A DNA stretch of 24,847 bases from Bacteroidota bacterium (GCA_023430325.1 JAEZAU010000162.1:1-24847); one strand, 5' to 3'. Positions 7,384-15,666 are shown, numbered from the stretch's first letter. Numbers and translations: made by a program. Notes: a model not told the origin generated them from the sequence alone.

Positions 7384-7638
7384 TTACTTGGCCCTTTCGA
7401 TCACTTCCACAAGACGCCAGCGCTTCAACTTGCTCAAGGGACGGGTCTCCATGATCCGCACCGTATCACCCACATGGGCTTCGCCCTTCTCGTCATGGGC
7501 CATGAACTTGCTGGAGAGTTTCACGAACTTTCCGTACTTGGGGTGCATCACGCGGCGTTCAACCGTCACCACCACGCTCTTGTTCATCTTGTCACTGGTG
7601 ACGATACCTACCCGTTCCTTCCTGAGATTGCGTTCCAT
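7384..7638 (-). CDS. rpsQ: 30S ribosomal protein S17
   Basis: S17 is a primary 16S rRNA binder in the body of the small subunit with an OB-fold. The 84-residue product reads MERNLRKERVGIVTSDKMNK, VVTVERRVMHPKYGKF, AHDEKGEAHVGDTVRIMETR and PLSKLKRWRLVEVIERAK, matching the family throughout. It lies between rpmC and rplN. Confidence 0.98.
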   Translation of the reverse strand: MERNLRKERVGIVTSDKMNKSVVVTVERRVMHPKYGKFVKLSSKFMAHDEKGEAHVGDTVRIMETRPLSKLKRWRLVEVIERAK

Positions 7639-7650
7639 GGCGCTTGTCCC

Positions 7651-7860
7651 TTATTTGCTTTTGTTGTTGAGCTCGCGCTTGCGAAGCTCTGTGAGGATGC
7701 GCGCCACGTCTTTTCTCTTGCTGCGCAGCTGCATCGGATTCTCGATCGGGCTCACCGTGTGATTGAAACGAAGCTTGGTCAAAGCGCCGCGCTCATCCTG
7801 CAGTTTGTCCTGCAGCTCATTCACCGTGAGATCCTTCAATTCAAGTCCTTTCTTCTTCAT
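7651..7860 (-). CDS. rpmC: 50S ribosomal protein L29
   Basis: L29 is a two-helix hairpin protein next to the tunnel exit, near the docking site for trigger factor and SRP. The 69-residue product has the family pattern: KDLTVNELQDKLQDERGALT, then RFNHTVSPIENPMQLRSKRKDVARILTEL. Spacing is 9 bases after rplP and 12 before rpsQ. Confidence 0.97.
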   Translation of the reverse strand: MKKKGLELKDLTVNELQDKLQDERGALTKLRFNHTVSPIENPMQLRSKRKDVARILTELRKRELNNKSK

Positions 7861-7869
7861 GGCGCTTAC

Positions 7870-8292
7870 TTATTGGCCGTCGTAATCCTCACGGACCACG
7901 AACTTGGTCTTGATCGGCAGTTTCTGTGCAGCCAGGCGAAGGGCCTCCTGGGCTGTAGCGGTAGGCACACCATCCACTTCAAAGATGATGCGGCCCGCAT
8001 GCACCACGGCCACCCAATGATCGAGCGATCCCTTACCCTTACCCATCCGCACTTCGGCGGGTTTGCTGGTGACGGGTTTATCCGGAAATACCTTGATCCA
8101 TACCTGACCCTCACGTTTCATATGACGGGTCAATGCTACACGGGCGGCTTCGATCTGCCGGCTGGTGAGCCAAACGCTGTCCAGCGCTTTGAGCCCAAAG
8201 GATCCCAATGCCACCCGGTGTCCTCGCTGGGCCTCGCCTTTCATGCGGCCCTTATGCATATTGCGGCGTCTACTGCGCTTCGGTTGCAACAT
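7870..8292 (-). CDS. rplP: 50S ribosomal protein L16
   Basis: L16 organises the A-site tRNA pocket and 23S helix 38. The 140-residue product starts MLQPKRSRRRNMHKGRMKGE and shows GSFGLKALDSVWLTSRQIEA, the KPVTSKPAEVRMGKGKGS loop, VAVVHAGRIIFEVDGV and the C-terminal helix ALRLAAQKLPIKTKFV. It starts only 5 bases after rpsC. Confidence 0.98.
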   Translation of the reverse strand: MLQPKRSRRRNMHKGRMKGEAQRGHRVALGSFGLKALDSVWLTSRQIEAARVALTRHMKREGQVWIKVFPDKPVTSKPAEVRMGKGKGSLDHWVAVVHAGRIIFEVDGVPTATAQEALRLAAQKLPIKTKFVVREDYDGQ

Positions 8293-8297
8293 GGCTC

Positions 8298-9131
8298 TTA
8301 GTTGTTAGGGCGGTTTCCACCGCGATTACCACCTCTACGATCTCCTCCGCGACGTTCACCGCGATCTCCACCTGGACCTCGACGGTCACCTCCAGAGCCA
8401 CGACGCTCGCCTCCCCGGCGATCGCCACGATCATTACCTCCCATACGCGCTCCTCCGCCACCGGCAGTGCCTTTGGCCTGACCCACATTGGGACTTAGAT
8501 CACGCTTACCGTAAACCTCGCCGCGCATGATCCAGCATTTCACCCCTATGCGGCCCATCTTGGTATGAGCTTCAGTGATGGCGAAGTCGATATCGGCGCG
8601 AAGCGTATGCAGGGGTACGCGGCCCTCGCGATAACTTTCCGTACGAGCGATCTCTGCTCCGTTCAAGCGGCCACTCACGGTCAACTTGATCCCTTCAGCA
8701 CCCATGCGCATGCTGCTGGCCACGGCCATCTTCATGGCACGACGGAAGCTGATACGTCCTTCAAGCTGGCGGGCAATGCTATCTGCCACCAATCGCGCAT
8801 CGAGTTCAGGACGCTTGATCTCGAAAATGTTGATCTGTACGTCCTTACCGGTGAGTTTCTTCAATTCTTCACGGAGCTTGTCCACTTCTGCACCGCCTTT
8901 TCCGATGATGACTCCAGGGCGTGCGGTATTGATGGTAACGGTCACCAGCTTCAAGGTGCGTTCGATGACGATCTTTGAAACGCTCGCCTTCTTCAGGCGG
9001 GTCATCAAATACTGGCGGATCTGTTCGTCCTCTACCAACTTGTCGGTATAGTCATTACCGCCATACCAGTTGCTATCCCAGCCTTTGATATATCCCAAGC
9101 GGGTGCCGATCGGATGTGCTTTCTGTCCCAT
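8298..9131 (-). CDS. rpsC: 30S ribosomal protein S3 with Gly/Arg/Asp-rich C-terminal tail
   Basis: S3 lines the mRNA entry channel and has intrinsic mRNA helicase activity with S4 and S5. Residues 1-223 are ordinary S3: MGQKAHPIGTRLGYIKGWDS, the KH domain with VIIGKGGAEVDKLREELKKL, and the C-terminal domain ending MRGEVYGKRDLSPNVG. Residues 224-277 form a low-complexity tail of repeated GGDRRG, GERRG and GGNRGG units ending RPNN. Such RGG-type tails are typical of single-stranded-RNA contacts; they are an addition to the core family. The tail DNA (8301-8462) is repetitive as a result. Confidence 0.98.
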   Translation of the reverse strand: MGQKAHPIGTRLGYIKGWDSNWYGGNDYTDKLVEDEQIRQYLMTRLKKASVSKIVIERTLKLVTVTINTARPGVIIGKGGAEVDKLREELKKLTGKDVQINIFEIKRPELDARLVADSIARQLEGRISFRRAMKMAVASSMRMGAEGIKLTVSGRLNGAEIARTESYREGRVPLHTLRADIDFAITEAHTKMGRIGVKCWIMRGEVYGKRDLSPNVGQAKGTAGGGGARMGGNDRGDRRGGERRGSGGDRRGPGGDRGERRGGDRRGGNRGGNRPNN

Positions 9132-9143
9132 TTTCTTTATCTC

Positions 9144-9539
9144 TTACTCGGCGGTATCTACGATCAGACTCACGTGGTTGCTGCGCTTCTTCATTCGATA
9201 GGCACGGCCTTGAGGAGCAGGAAGCATGCGTTTCAATCCACGTGCTTCGTTCACCTGAACGCTCTTCACGATCAGGCCGGCTTCATCAGCTTTGCGGCCA
9301 TCGTTCTTGGTCTCCCAATTGGCTATCGCGCTCATCAGGAGCTTCTCCATATCACGGCTGCTATGGCGGGTGCTGAAGCGGAGTATGCCAAGTGCCTTAT
9401 CCACCTGCTGACCACGGATCAGGTCGGCCACCTGGCGCATCCTGCGAGGTGAAGTGGGAACATTGCGCAGTTGGGCGATGGCCACCGACTTCATGGCCTC
9501 CTTGCGCTTGTCCGCTGCTATTTTCTTACGGGCTCCCAT
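9144..9539 (-). CDS. rplV: 50S ribosomal protein L22
   Basis: L22 has a globular domain at the tunnel exit and a long beta-hairpin that forms part of the tunnel constriction where macrolides bind. The 131-residue product shows LRNVPTSPRRMRQVADLIRG, KALGILRFSTRHSSRDMEKL, VKSVQVNEARGLKRMLPAPQ and GRAYRMKKRSNHVSLIVD. The N-terminus carries a short basic extension (MGARKKIAADKRKEAMKSVA). No hairpin deletion of the macrolide-resistance kind is apparent. Confidence 0.98.
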   Translation of the reverse strand: MGARKKIAADKRKEAMKSVAIAQLRNVPTSPRRMRQVADLIRGQQVDKALGILRFSTRHSSRDMEKLLMSAIANWETKNDGRKADEAGLIVKSVQVNEARGLKRMLPAPQGRAYRMKKRSNHVSLIVDTAE

Positions 9540-9544
9540 CGTTC

Positions 9545-9814
9545 TTAGTTCTTCTTGTTACCGGAGTGGCCTCGGTAGGTGCGTGTAGGAGCGAACTCCC
9601 CGAGCTTATGCCCTACCATGTTCTCGGTGACATACACCGGGATGAACTTATTGCCATTGTGCACCGCGATCGTCATACCTACGAATTCAGGCGTAACGGT
9701 GGAAGCACGCGACCAGGTCTTGATCACGTTCTTCTTGCCCGCGCTTTGGGCATCCATCACGCGCTTCTGGAGCTTGTAATGAACGAAGGGTGGTTTCTTG
9801 AGTGAACGGCTCAT
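9545..9814 (-). CDS. rpsS: 30S ribosomal protein S19
   Basis: S19 forms a complex with S13 in the 30S head and contacts A- and P-site tRNA regions. The 89-residue product, MSRSLKKPPFVHYKLQKRVM to THRGHSGNKKN-type ending, includes IKTWSRASTVTPEFVGMTIA and GHKLGEFAPTRTYRGH, the S19 signature. It precedes rplV by 5 bases and follows rplB by 15. Confidence 0.98.
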   Translation of the reverse strand: MSRSLKKPPFVHYKLQKRVMDAQSAGKKNVIKTWSRASTVTPEFVGMTIAVHNGNKFIPVYVTENMVGHKLGEFAPTRTYRGHSGNKKN

Positions 9815-9829
9815 GATCTATTGGGTGGT

Positions 9830-10669
9830 TCAGGCGCCCTTCTTGGCGTTGATGCGTTCCAGAATGAATTTGTTGCTTCGGTTCTTCGGACGACGGGTCT
9901 TCTTGCCTTTGGACAAAAGACCTTTACGACTACGAGGGTGACCTCCAGAGGCACGGCCTTCGCCACCACCCATCGGGTGATCCACAGGGTTCATTGCCAC
10001 CGCGCGGGTGCGCGGGCGACGGCCCATCCAGCGGCTGCGGCCGGCCTTACCGCTCTTTTGAAGCATATGCTCAGCGTTACCAACGGTACCCACGGTAGCC
10101 ATGCAAGCCACCAGAACCATGCGCAGCTCGCCACTAGGCATCTTCAGAGTGGCGTATTTACCCTCACGTGCGCTCAGTTGCGCAAAGGTGCCGGCACTGC
10201 GTGCGATCGCGCCACCCTTCCCGGGTTGCAACTCGATATTATGCACCACGGTACCCAAGGGGATCTCACTAAGAGGAAGCGTGTTTCCTACTTCCGGAGC
10301 AACACCGGTACGACCGCTCATGACGCTTTGTCCCACTTTGAGACCCGTTGGTGCGAGCATGTAACGCTTTTCGCCATCCGCATAATAGAGCAGAGCTATG
10401 CGTGCGCTGCGGTTCGGATCATATTCGATGGTCTTCACCATCGCTGGGATACCGTGCTTATCGCGCTTCAAATCGATATCACGGAATCGCTGTTTGTGAC
10501 CACCGCCGATATAACGCATGGTCATCTTGCCCTGATTGTTACGGCCACCGCTTTTCACGGTCCCCTTGGTCAAAGCCTTCTCCGGTACTGCCGTAGTGAC
10601 ACCCTCGAAATCGGTGATCACTTTATGACGAGTACCGGGGGTGACCGGATTTAGTTTACGTACGCCCAT
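9830..10669 (-). CDS. rplB: 50S ribosomal protein L2
   Basis: L2 is needed for subunit association, tRNA binding and peptidyl-transferase structure. The 279-residue product has the OB and SH3-like domains (GRNNQGKMTMRYIGGGHKQR, LLYYADGEKRYMLAPTGLKV) and the conserved C-terminal loop AMNPVDHPMGGGEGRASGGH close to the catalytic centre. The usual second histidine of the loop (HPHGGGEG in E. coli) is methionine here. The tail SKGKKTRRPKNRSNKFIL is normal. Confidence 0.98.
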   Translation of the reverse strand: MGVRKLNPVTPGTRHKVITDFEGVTTAVPEKALTKGTVKSGGRNNQGKMTMRYIGGGHKQRFRDIDLKRDKHGIPAMVKTIEYDPNRSARIALLYYADGEKRYMLAPTGLKVGQSVMSGRTGVAPEVGNTLPLSEIPLGTVVHNIELQPGKGGAIARSAGTFAQLSAREGKYATLKMPSGELRMVLVACMATVGTVGNAEHMLQKSGKAGRSRWMGRRPRTRAVAMNPVDHPMGGGEGRASGGHPRSRKGLLSKGKKTRRPKNRSNKFILERINAKKGA

Positions 10670-10690
10670 TTTCTCCTAGGTACTTCCGGT

Positions 10691-10984
10691 TCAGATGCTG
10701 CTGTACAGATCGATGCTCTCTCCTGATCTCACCGTAACGACCGCTTTCTTATAGCTCTGCGTACGGCCCTTAAGGATCAGGCTCTTGGTGTATCGTGTGC
10801 GGCTCTTGCCACGAACGATCATGGTGCGGACTCCTGTGACCGTAACATTGTATTCTTTCTCAACCGCCTGCTTGATCTGCAGTTTGTTACTGTTCTTGGC
10901 CACTACGAATCCGTATCTGCCTTCCTTCTCGCCTTGGGCGGTCATCTTCTCGGTCACGATCGGACGTATGATGGTCTGGCTCAT
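10691..10984 (-). CDS. rplW: 50S ribosomal protein L23
   Basis: L23 is at the tunnel exit and is the main docking site for trigger factor and SRP. The 97-residue product starts MSQTIIRPIVTEKMTAQGEK and contains FVVAKNSNKLQIKQAVEKEY and VTGVRTMIVRGK. I placed the start at 10984, since family members start with this strand; the open frame reaching 11026 would overlap rplD by 38 bases. Spacing to rplD is then 4 bases. Confidence 0.97.
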   Translation of the reverse strand: MSQTIIRPIVTEKMTAQGEKEGRYGFVVAKNSNKLQIKQAVEKEYNVTVTGVRTMIVRGKSRTRYTKSLILKGRTQSYKKAVVTVRSGESIDLYSSI

Positions 10985-10988
10985 GATC

Positions 10989-11618
10989 TTATTTCGTAAG
11001 GGTTGCTTCAAGCGGTGCGATCGCATCCTTCACGATCAACAGGCCGTTGCAGTTCATGATATCGAAAGTGTTCAACTCATTGGCCACCACTACTCGTGCA
11101 CCCTGGATGTTCCGTGCGCTCAAAAGCACATTATCATCCTTGACAGGCACTACCAGCAGGCTCTTGCGGTCACTGAGATCGAAGCTCTTCAGGAAACTGG
11201 CGAATTCACTGGTCTTGGGCGCATTCAGGCCGACCGATTCGATCACCTTGATGGCACCGTCCTTCGCTTTGTAAGTAAGAGCGCTGCGTCGGGCAAGATC
11301 CTTCACCTTCTTGTTCAACTTGAACGAATAGTCGCGGGGCTGCGGACCGAACACTCGGGCTCCTCCCTTGAAGAGCGGGCTCTTGATACTTCCCTTCCTT
11401 GACCCTCCAGTGCCTTTCTGGCGATGAAGTTTCTTGGTGGAGCCGGAAACCTCGCTCTTCTCAAGTGTCTTGTGCGTGCCTTGACGCTTATTGGCCAAAT
11501 GCTGCTTCACATCAAGCCAGATCGCATGATCGTTCGGCTCGATCGCGAAGACCGCGTCATTCAGCTTTGCTTTTTTGCCAGTGGACTTGCCGTCCTTGGC
11601 GAAGATCTCGAGTTCCAT
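10989..11618 (-). CDS. rplD: 50S ribosomal protein L4
   Basis: L4 forms the other side of the tunnel constriction opposite L22 and, in E. coli, represses the S10 operon. The 209-residue product has the disordered loop KLHRQKGTGGSRKGSIKSPL followed by FKGGARVFGPQPRDYSFKLN, then the Rossmann-like globular part (VVPVKDDNVLLSARNIQGAR). It starts one base after rplC ends, which suggests coupled translation. Confidence 0.98.
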   Translation of the reverse strand: MELEIFAKDGKSTGKKAKLNDAVFAIEPNDHAIWLDVKQHLANKRQGTHKTLEKSEVSGSTKKLHRQKGTGGSRKGSIKSPLFKGGARVFGPQPRDYSFKLNKKVKDLARRSALTYKAKDGAIKVIESVGLNAPKTSEFASFLKSFDLSDRKSLLVVPVKDDNVLLSARNIQGARVVVANELNTFDIMNCNGLLIVKDAIAPLEATLTK

Positions 11619-11619
11619 C

Positions 11620-12237
11620 TTATTTCCAGATGATCACGATGCTACCCTTGGGACCTGGCACGGTACCCTTCAGAAGCAACAAGTTCTTAGTTGGATCGAC
11701 CTTCACTACTTTGAGGTTCTCAGTGGTGACCTTGTTGCCACCTGTGCGACCAGCCATTCGCAGACCTTTGAACACACGACTTGGGTAGGACGAACCGCCA
11801 AGGGAGCCAGGTGCGCGGCTACGATCATGCTGGCCATGAGTGCCTTCACCTACACCACTGAAGCCGTGACGCTTCACCACACCTTGGAAGCCTTTGCCCT
11901 TGCTATTACCAGTAACGGTAACGAAGCTTCCCTCTTCAAATAGATCCACACCTACCTTATCTCCCAGTTTAAGCTCCTGCTCGAACTGCTTGAATTCGTG
12001 GGCTTTCACCTTCGGAGTGGTATTCGCCTTTTTGAAGTGACCGAGTGCTGCGGCGGGTGAACTTTTCTCACGACGTTCGCCAAAGGCAAGTTGAACTGCC
12101 TCATAGCCGTCCTTCTCGGTGGTCTTCACATGCGTGACCACGTTCGGCTCAGCTTCGATCACGGTGCATGCCACCAGCGATCCGTCCGTATCGAACAGGC
12201 TGGTCATACCGATCTTTTTTCCTAACAAACCGCTCAT
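11620..12237 (-). CDS. rplC: 50S ribosomal protein L3
   Basis: L3 is an early assembly protein whose loop approaches the peptidyl-transferase centre. The 205-residue product starts MSGLLGKKIGMTSLFDTDGS and has GNSKGKGFQGVVKRHGFSGV, THGQHDRSRAPGSLGGSSYP and VFKGLRMAGRTGGNKVTTEN. These cover the beta-barrel and the loop carrying the glutamine that is methylated in E. coli (GQ.R region). It follows rpsJ by 20 bases. Confidence 0.98.
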   Translation of the reverse strand: MSGLLGKKIGMTSLFDTDGSLVACTVIEAEPNVVTHVKTTEKDGYEAVQLAFGERREKSSPAAALGHFKKANTTPKVKAHEFKQFEQELKLGDKVGVDLFEEGSFVTVTGNSKGKGFQGVVKRHGFSGVGEGTHGQHDRSRAPGSLGGSSYPSRVFKGLRMAGRTGGNKVTTENLKVVKVDPTKNLLLLKGTVPGPKGSIVIIWK

Positions 12238-12257
12238 CGTAGTTCTGTGCTAATCGG

Positions 12258-12563
12258 TCAGACCTTGATCTCCACGTCCACGCCGCTGGGGAGTTCCAGC
12301 TTCATCAGGGCATCGATCGTCTTTGAGGACGAGCTGTAGATGTCCATCATGCGCTTGTAGCTGCAGAGTTGGAATTGCTCGCGCGCCTTCTTGTTCACGT
12401 GCGGGGAGCGGAGCACTGTGAATATGCGCTTGTGGGTGGGCAATGGTATCGGCCCACTTACCACGGCGCCGGTGCTCTTCACCGTCTTTACGATCTTCTC
12501 GGCGCTCTTGTCGACGAGATTGTGATCGTACGACCGCAGCTTGATCCTGATCTTTTGGGTCAT
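12258..12563 (-). CDS. rpsJ: 30S ribosomal protein S10 (NusE)
   Basis: S10 sits in the 30S head and also acts as NusE in transcription antitermination and NusG-mediated coupling. The 101-residue product begins MTQKIRIKLRSYDHNLVDKS and includes GPIPLPTHKRIFTVLRSPHV and SSKTIDALMKLELPSGVDVE. It directly follows fusA (15-base gap) with no tuf between them, which joins the str and S10 operons into one unit. Confidence 0.98.
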   Translation of the reverse strand: MTQKIRIKLRSYDHNLVDKSAEKIVKTVKSTGAVVSGPIPLPTHKRIFTVLRSPHVNKKAREQFQLCSYKRMMDIYSSSSKTIDALMKLELPSGVDVEIKV

Positions 12564-12578
12564 CGCTTTTTGTGCGGA

Positions 12579-14687
12579 TTATGCTGAAACTTTTCCGCGC
12601 ACCTTGGCCAGCACGGCTTCGGTGACGTTATTTGGTGCTTGTTCATAATGACTGAACTCCATCGTGCTGCTCGCACGGCCGGAGCTCATGGTACGAAGAG
12701 AGGTGACATAGCCGAACATCTCGCTCAAGGGCACCTTCCCCCTGATCGCCTTTGCTCCTGCACGATCATCCATTCCTTCTATGGTACCCCGCCGGCGATT
12801 GAGATCACCTACGATATCACCCATGTTCTCCTCCGGAGTAACTACTTCGATCTTCATGATCGGTTCGAGCAGCACGGGGCGAGCTTTCGGCATCGCGGCA
12901 CGGAAAGCGCTCTTGGCAGCGATCTCAAAGCTCAATGCATCAGAGTCCACATTGTGGTAGCTGCCATCATACAGGGTCACTTTGAGGCTCTCCATGGGAT
13001 AGCCTGCCAGCACACCATTCTTCAAGGATGCATCAAATCCTTTCTGTACTGCAGGAATGAATTCCCGGGGTATCACTCCACCCTTGATCTCGTCGATGAA
13101 CTCCAGGCCGGTCTTCTCCTGATCGGTCTGTGGCTCAATGCGAACGTGGATATCAGCGAACTTACCACGGCCACCGGTCTGCTTCTTATAAAGCTCCCGA
13201 TGCTCAACTGTTCCGGTGATGGCCTCTTTGTATTTGACCTGGGGCGCCCCCTGATTGCACTCCACCTTGAACTCGCGCTTCAGGCGATCCACAATGATCT
13301 CCAGGTGTAGTTCGCCCATTCCGCTGATCACGGTCTGGCCGGTCTCCTCATCGGTGTGCACCTTGAAGGTGGGATCTTCTTCGGCAAGCTTCGCCAGACT
13401 CTGGCCCAGCTTGTCCATATCAGCCTGTGTCTTGGGCTCCACCGCGATGCCGATAACGGGCTCGGGGAAGCTCATGCTCTCCAGGATGATCGGATTGTTC
13501 TCATCACACAGCGTGTCGCCGGTGCGGATGTCCTTGAAACCTACAGCTGCGCCAATGTCACCAGCCTCGATCACCTCGACCGGGTTCTGCTTATTGGCGT
13601 GCATCTGGAAAATGCGGCTGATACGCTCCTTATTACCAGAACGCATGTTCTTCACATAGCTGCCTGCGGGTACTTTGCCGCTGTAGCAGCGGAAGAAGGC
13701 CAGGCGGCCCACATAAGGGTCGGTCGCTATCTTGAAGGCCAATGATGCCATTGGCTCGGACGGATCGGGCTTGCGCTGCACCTCTTCTCCGGTATCCGGA
13801 TTCGTGCCTGTTACCGATGCGATGTCCATCGGGCTGGGTAGGAATGCCATCACCGCGTCGAGCATGGTCTGAACGCCCTTGTTCTTGAAAGCGCTGCCGC
13901 ACAGGATCGGCGTGATGCTCATGCTGATGGTGCTCTTGCGGATCGCATCCATGATCTCGGCCTCTGTAAGGCTGTCGGGATCATTGAAGTATTTCTCCAT
14001 CAAGGTATCATTGCTCTCGGCAACGTTCTCGATGAGCTTATCGCGCCATTCCTTCACGGTGTCCTTCAGGTCCTCGGGGATGGGCACTTCGTTCCATGTC
14101 ATGCCTTGATCCGCCTCGTTCCACACCATACCCCGATTGTTGATCAGGTCGACAACACCTTTGAAATCGGCCTCCGCGCCGATGGGGACTTGAAGGGGTA
14201 CAGGATTGGCCCCAAGACGTTCACGGATCTGGGTCACCACATTGAAAAAATCGGCACCACTGCGATCCATTTTGTTGACGAAGCCCAAGCGGGGTACCTT
14301 GTACTTGTTCGCCTGGCGCCATACCGTTTCAGATTGCGGTTCAACACCGCCCACCGCACAGAACAAGGCTACGGCACCATCGAGAACTCTAAGGCTGCGC
14401 TCCACTTCAACGGTAAAATCAACGTGCCCGGGAGTATCGATCAGGTTGATCTTGTACTTCTCGCCCCGGTAGCTCCAGCTGGTGGTGGTGGCGGCGCTGG
14501 TGATGGTGATACCGCGCTCCTGCTCCTGTTCCATCCAATCCATGGTCGCAGCGCCATCGTGCACTTCACCGATCTTGTGTACAAGGCCGGTATAGTACAG
14601 GATGCGCTCAGACGTGGTGGTCTTACCGGCATCGATGTGCGCCATGATGCCGATGTTGCGCGTGTATTTAAGGTCCCTCTTGGCCAT
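12579..14687 (-). CDS. fusA: Elongation factor G
   Basis: EF-G is the GTPase that drives tRNA-mRNA translocation and, with RRF, ribosome recycling. The 702-residue product has the P-loop AHIDAGKTT (16-24), the switch I region ending GITITSAATT, DTPGHVD (84-90), NKMD (138-141) and GSAFKNKG for base recognition. Domains II-V follow, with ISGMGELHLEIIVDRL in domain III and FGYVTSLRTMSSGRAS in domain V. No insertion or truncation is seen. It lies between rpsG and rpsJ, 28 bases after rpsG. Confidence 0.98.
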   Translation of the reverse strand: MAKRDLKYTRNIGIMAHIDAGKTTTSERILYYTGLVHKIGEVHDGAATMDWMEQEQERGITITSAATTTSWSYRGEKYKINLIDTPGHVDFTVEVERSLRVLDGAVALFCAVGGVEPQSETVWRQANKYKVPRLGFVNKMDRSGADFFNVVTQIRERLGANPVPLQVPIGAEADFKGVVDLINNRGMVWNEADQGMTWNEVPIPEDLKDTVKEWRDKLIENVAESNDTLMEKYFNDPDSLTEAEIMDAIRKSTISMSITPILCGSAFKNKGVQTMLDAVMAFLPSPMDIASVTGTNPDTGEEVQRKPDPSEPMASLAFKIATDPYVGRLAFFRCYSGKVPAGSYVKNMRSGNKERISRIFQMHANKQNPVEVIEAGDIGAAVGFKDIRTGDTLCDENNPIILESMSFPEPVIGIAVEPKTQADMDKLGQSLAKLAEEDPTFKVHTDEETGQTVISGMGELHLEIIVDRLKREFKVECNQGAPQVKYKEAITGTVEHRELYKKQTGGRGKFADIHVRIEPQTDQEKTGLEFIDEIKGGVIPREFIPAVQKGFDASLKNGVLAGYPMESLKVTLYDGSYHNVDSDALSFEIAAKSAFRAAMPKARPVLLEPIMKIEVVTPEENMGDIVGDLNRRRGTIEGMDDRAGAKAIRGKVPLSEMFGYVTSLRTMSSGRASSTMEFSHYEQAPNNVTEAVLAKVRGKVSA

Positions 14688-14715
14688 TTTATCTCTCTCG
14701 TCTACCTCTCAATGA

Positions 14716-15180
14716 TCAGAATCGGAAGTGACTGAATGCCTTGTTGGCCTCGGCCATCTTGTGAACCTCCTCCTTCTTCTTGAAAGCGGCTCCTTCTTCC
14801 TTGCTCGCCGCGAGTATCTCGTTGGCGAGCTTCATCGCCATGCTGCGCTCATTACGGCTGCGAGCATACCCGATCAACCATTTCATCGCCAGGCTCTTCT
14901 TACGATCCTCCCTTACTGCTTGAGGGATCTGGAAGTTCGCACCACCTACACGGCGGCTACGCACTTCTACCTGCGGAGTCACATTCACAAGCGCCTTACG
15001 GAAGATCTCAAGACCATCCTCACCGCTCTTCTCAGCTACGATGTCGATCGCGTTATAGAAGATGTCGAACGACTTGCTCTTCTTGCCATCGTACATCAGG
15101 TTGTTCACGAACTTGGTCACCTGTGCATCGCCGAACTTGGGGTCCGGCAGGATCGTGTGCTTTACTGTCTTTTTGCGCAT
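14716..15180 (-). CDS. rpsG: 30S ribosomal protein S7
   Basis: S7 initiates assembly of the 30S head and lies at the E site; in E. coli it is the translational repressor of the str operon. The 154-residue product reads MRKKTVKHTILPDPKFGDAQ, VTKFVNNLMYDGKKSKSFDI, ALVNVTPQVEVRSRRVGGAN and KWLIGYARSRNERSMAMKLA. The short C-terminus (NKAFSHFRF) is the bacterial short form. It lies 22 bases after rpsL. Confidence 0.98.
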   Translation of the reverse strand: MRKKTVKHTILPDPKFGDAQVTKFVNNLMYDGKKSKSFDIFYNAIDIVAEKSGEDGLEIFRKALVNVTPQVEVRSRRVGGANFQIPQAVREDRKKSLAMKWLIGYARSRNERSMAMKLANEILAASKEEGAAFKKKEEVHKMAEANKAFSHFRF

Positions 15181-15202
15181 GACGCTTCCTGGTGAACGTT
15201 AC

Positions 15203-15601
15203 TTACTTCTTCTTGGCAGGTGCGGCACCTGGTTTCGGACGCTTGGTCCCGTATTTCGAGCGGCGCTGATTTCGGCCTTCAACACCCGAGGTATCAAGCA
15301 CACCGCGAACAATATGATACTTCACACCCGGCAGATCCTTTACACGGCCACCGCGCACCAGCACGATACTGTGTTCCTGAAGGTTATGACCTTCTCCACC
15401 GATGTAGGCGATCACTTCATATCCGTTCACGAGGCGGACCTTTGCCACTTTGCGAAGTGCTGAATTCGGCTTCTTCGGCGTGGTGGTGTACACCTTGGTG
15501 CATACGCCGCGGCGCTGAGGGCAACCGGTAAGTGCTACCGATTTGCTCTTGTACTCAGGGTTTTCGCGGCCCTTACGGATGAGCTGTTGAATGGTTGGCA
15601 T
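15203..15601 (-). CDS. rpsL: 30S ribosomal protein S12
   Basis: S12 lies at the decoding centre and controls accuracy. The 132-residue product starts MPTIQQLIRKGRENPEYKSK and has TPKKPNSALRKVAKVRLVNG and GRVKDLPGVKYHIVRGVLD. The lysines whose substitution gives streptomycin resistance (in KKPNS and VKDLPGV) are wild type, as is the aspartate that is methylthiolated in E. coli. The tail is lysine-rich (KPGAAPAKKK). It is the first gene of the operon, about 50 bases downstream of a TAnnTTTG promoter element. Confidence 0.98.
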   Translation of the reverse strand: MPTIQQLIRKGRENPEYKSKSVALTGCPQRRGVCTKVYTTTPKKPNSALRKVAKVRLVNGYEVIAYIGGEGHNLQEHSIVLVRGGRVKDLPGVKYHIVRGVLDTSGVEGRNQRRSKYGTKRPKPGAAPAKKK

Positions 15602-15634
15602 GCGCTCTTTCGCTTGTCTTTCAAGTGTTTCTGC

Positions 15635-15651
15635 TTTTTCCTAGGCAAAAA
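15635..15651. other. Near-palindrome in the rpsL leader
   Basis: The leader between the predicted transcription start (about 15653) and the rpsL ATG holds an A/T-arm near-palindrome centred on CCTAGG: TTTT-T-CCTAGG-C-AAAA, with one mismatched pair. It would lie just at the start of the transcript. It could be a protein-binding site or a weak leader hairpin; with arms this short chance is not excluded. Confidence 0.25.
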
Positions 15652-15658
15652 CGGGCTG

Positions 15659-15666
15659 CAAAGGTA
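15659..15666 (-). promoter_or_regulatory. Promoter -7 element of the translation operon (TACCTTTG)
   Basis: The minus strand reads TACCTTTG, a perfect match to the Bacteroidota -7 consensus TAnnTTTG. A TGTG that matches the -33 consensus TTTG at three of four positions lies 19 bases upstream (15686-15689). Transcription would start near 15653 and leave a leader of about 50 bases before rpsL. I saw no comparably placed element elsewhere in the 30-gene run. Confidence 0.7.

Noticed and set aside
8301..8462. Repetitive DNA that looks like a short tandem repeat or CRISPR-like array
   Set aside because: It is the in-frame coding sequence of the S3 Gly/Arg/Asp tail; units are irregular and there are no spacers.
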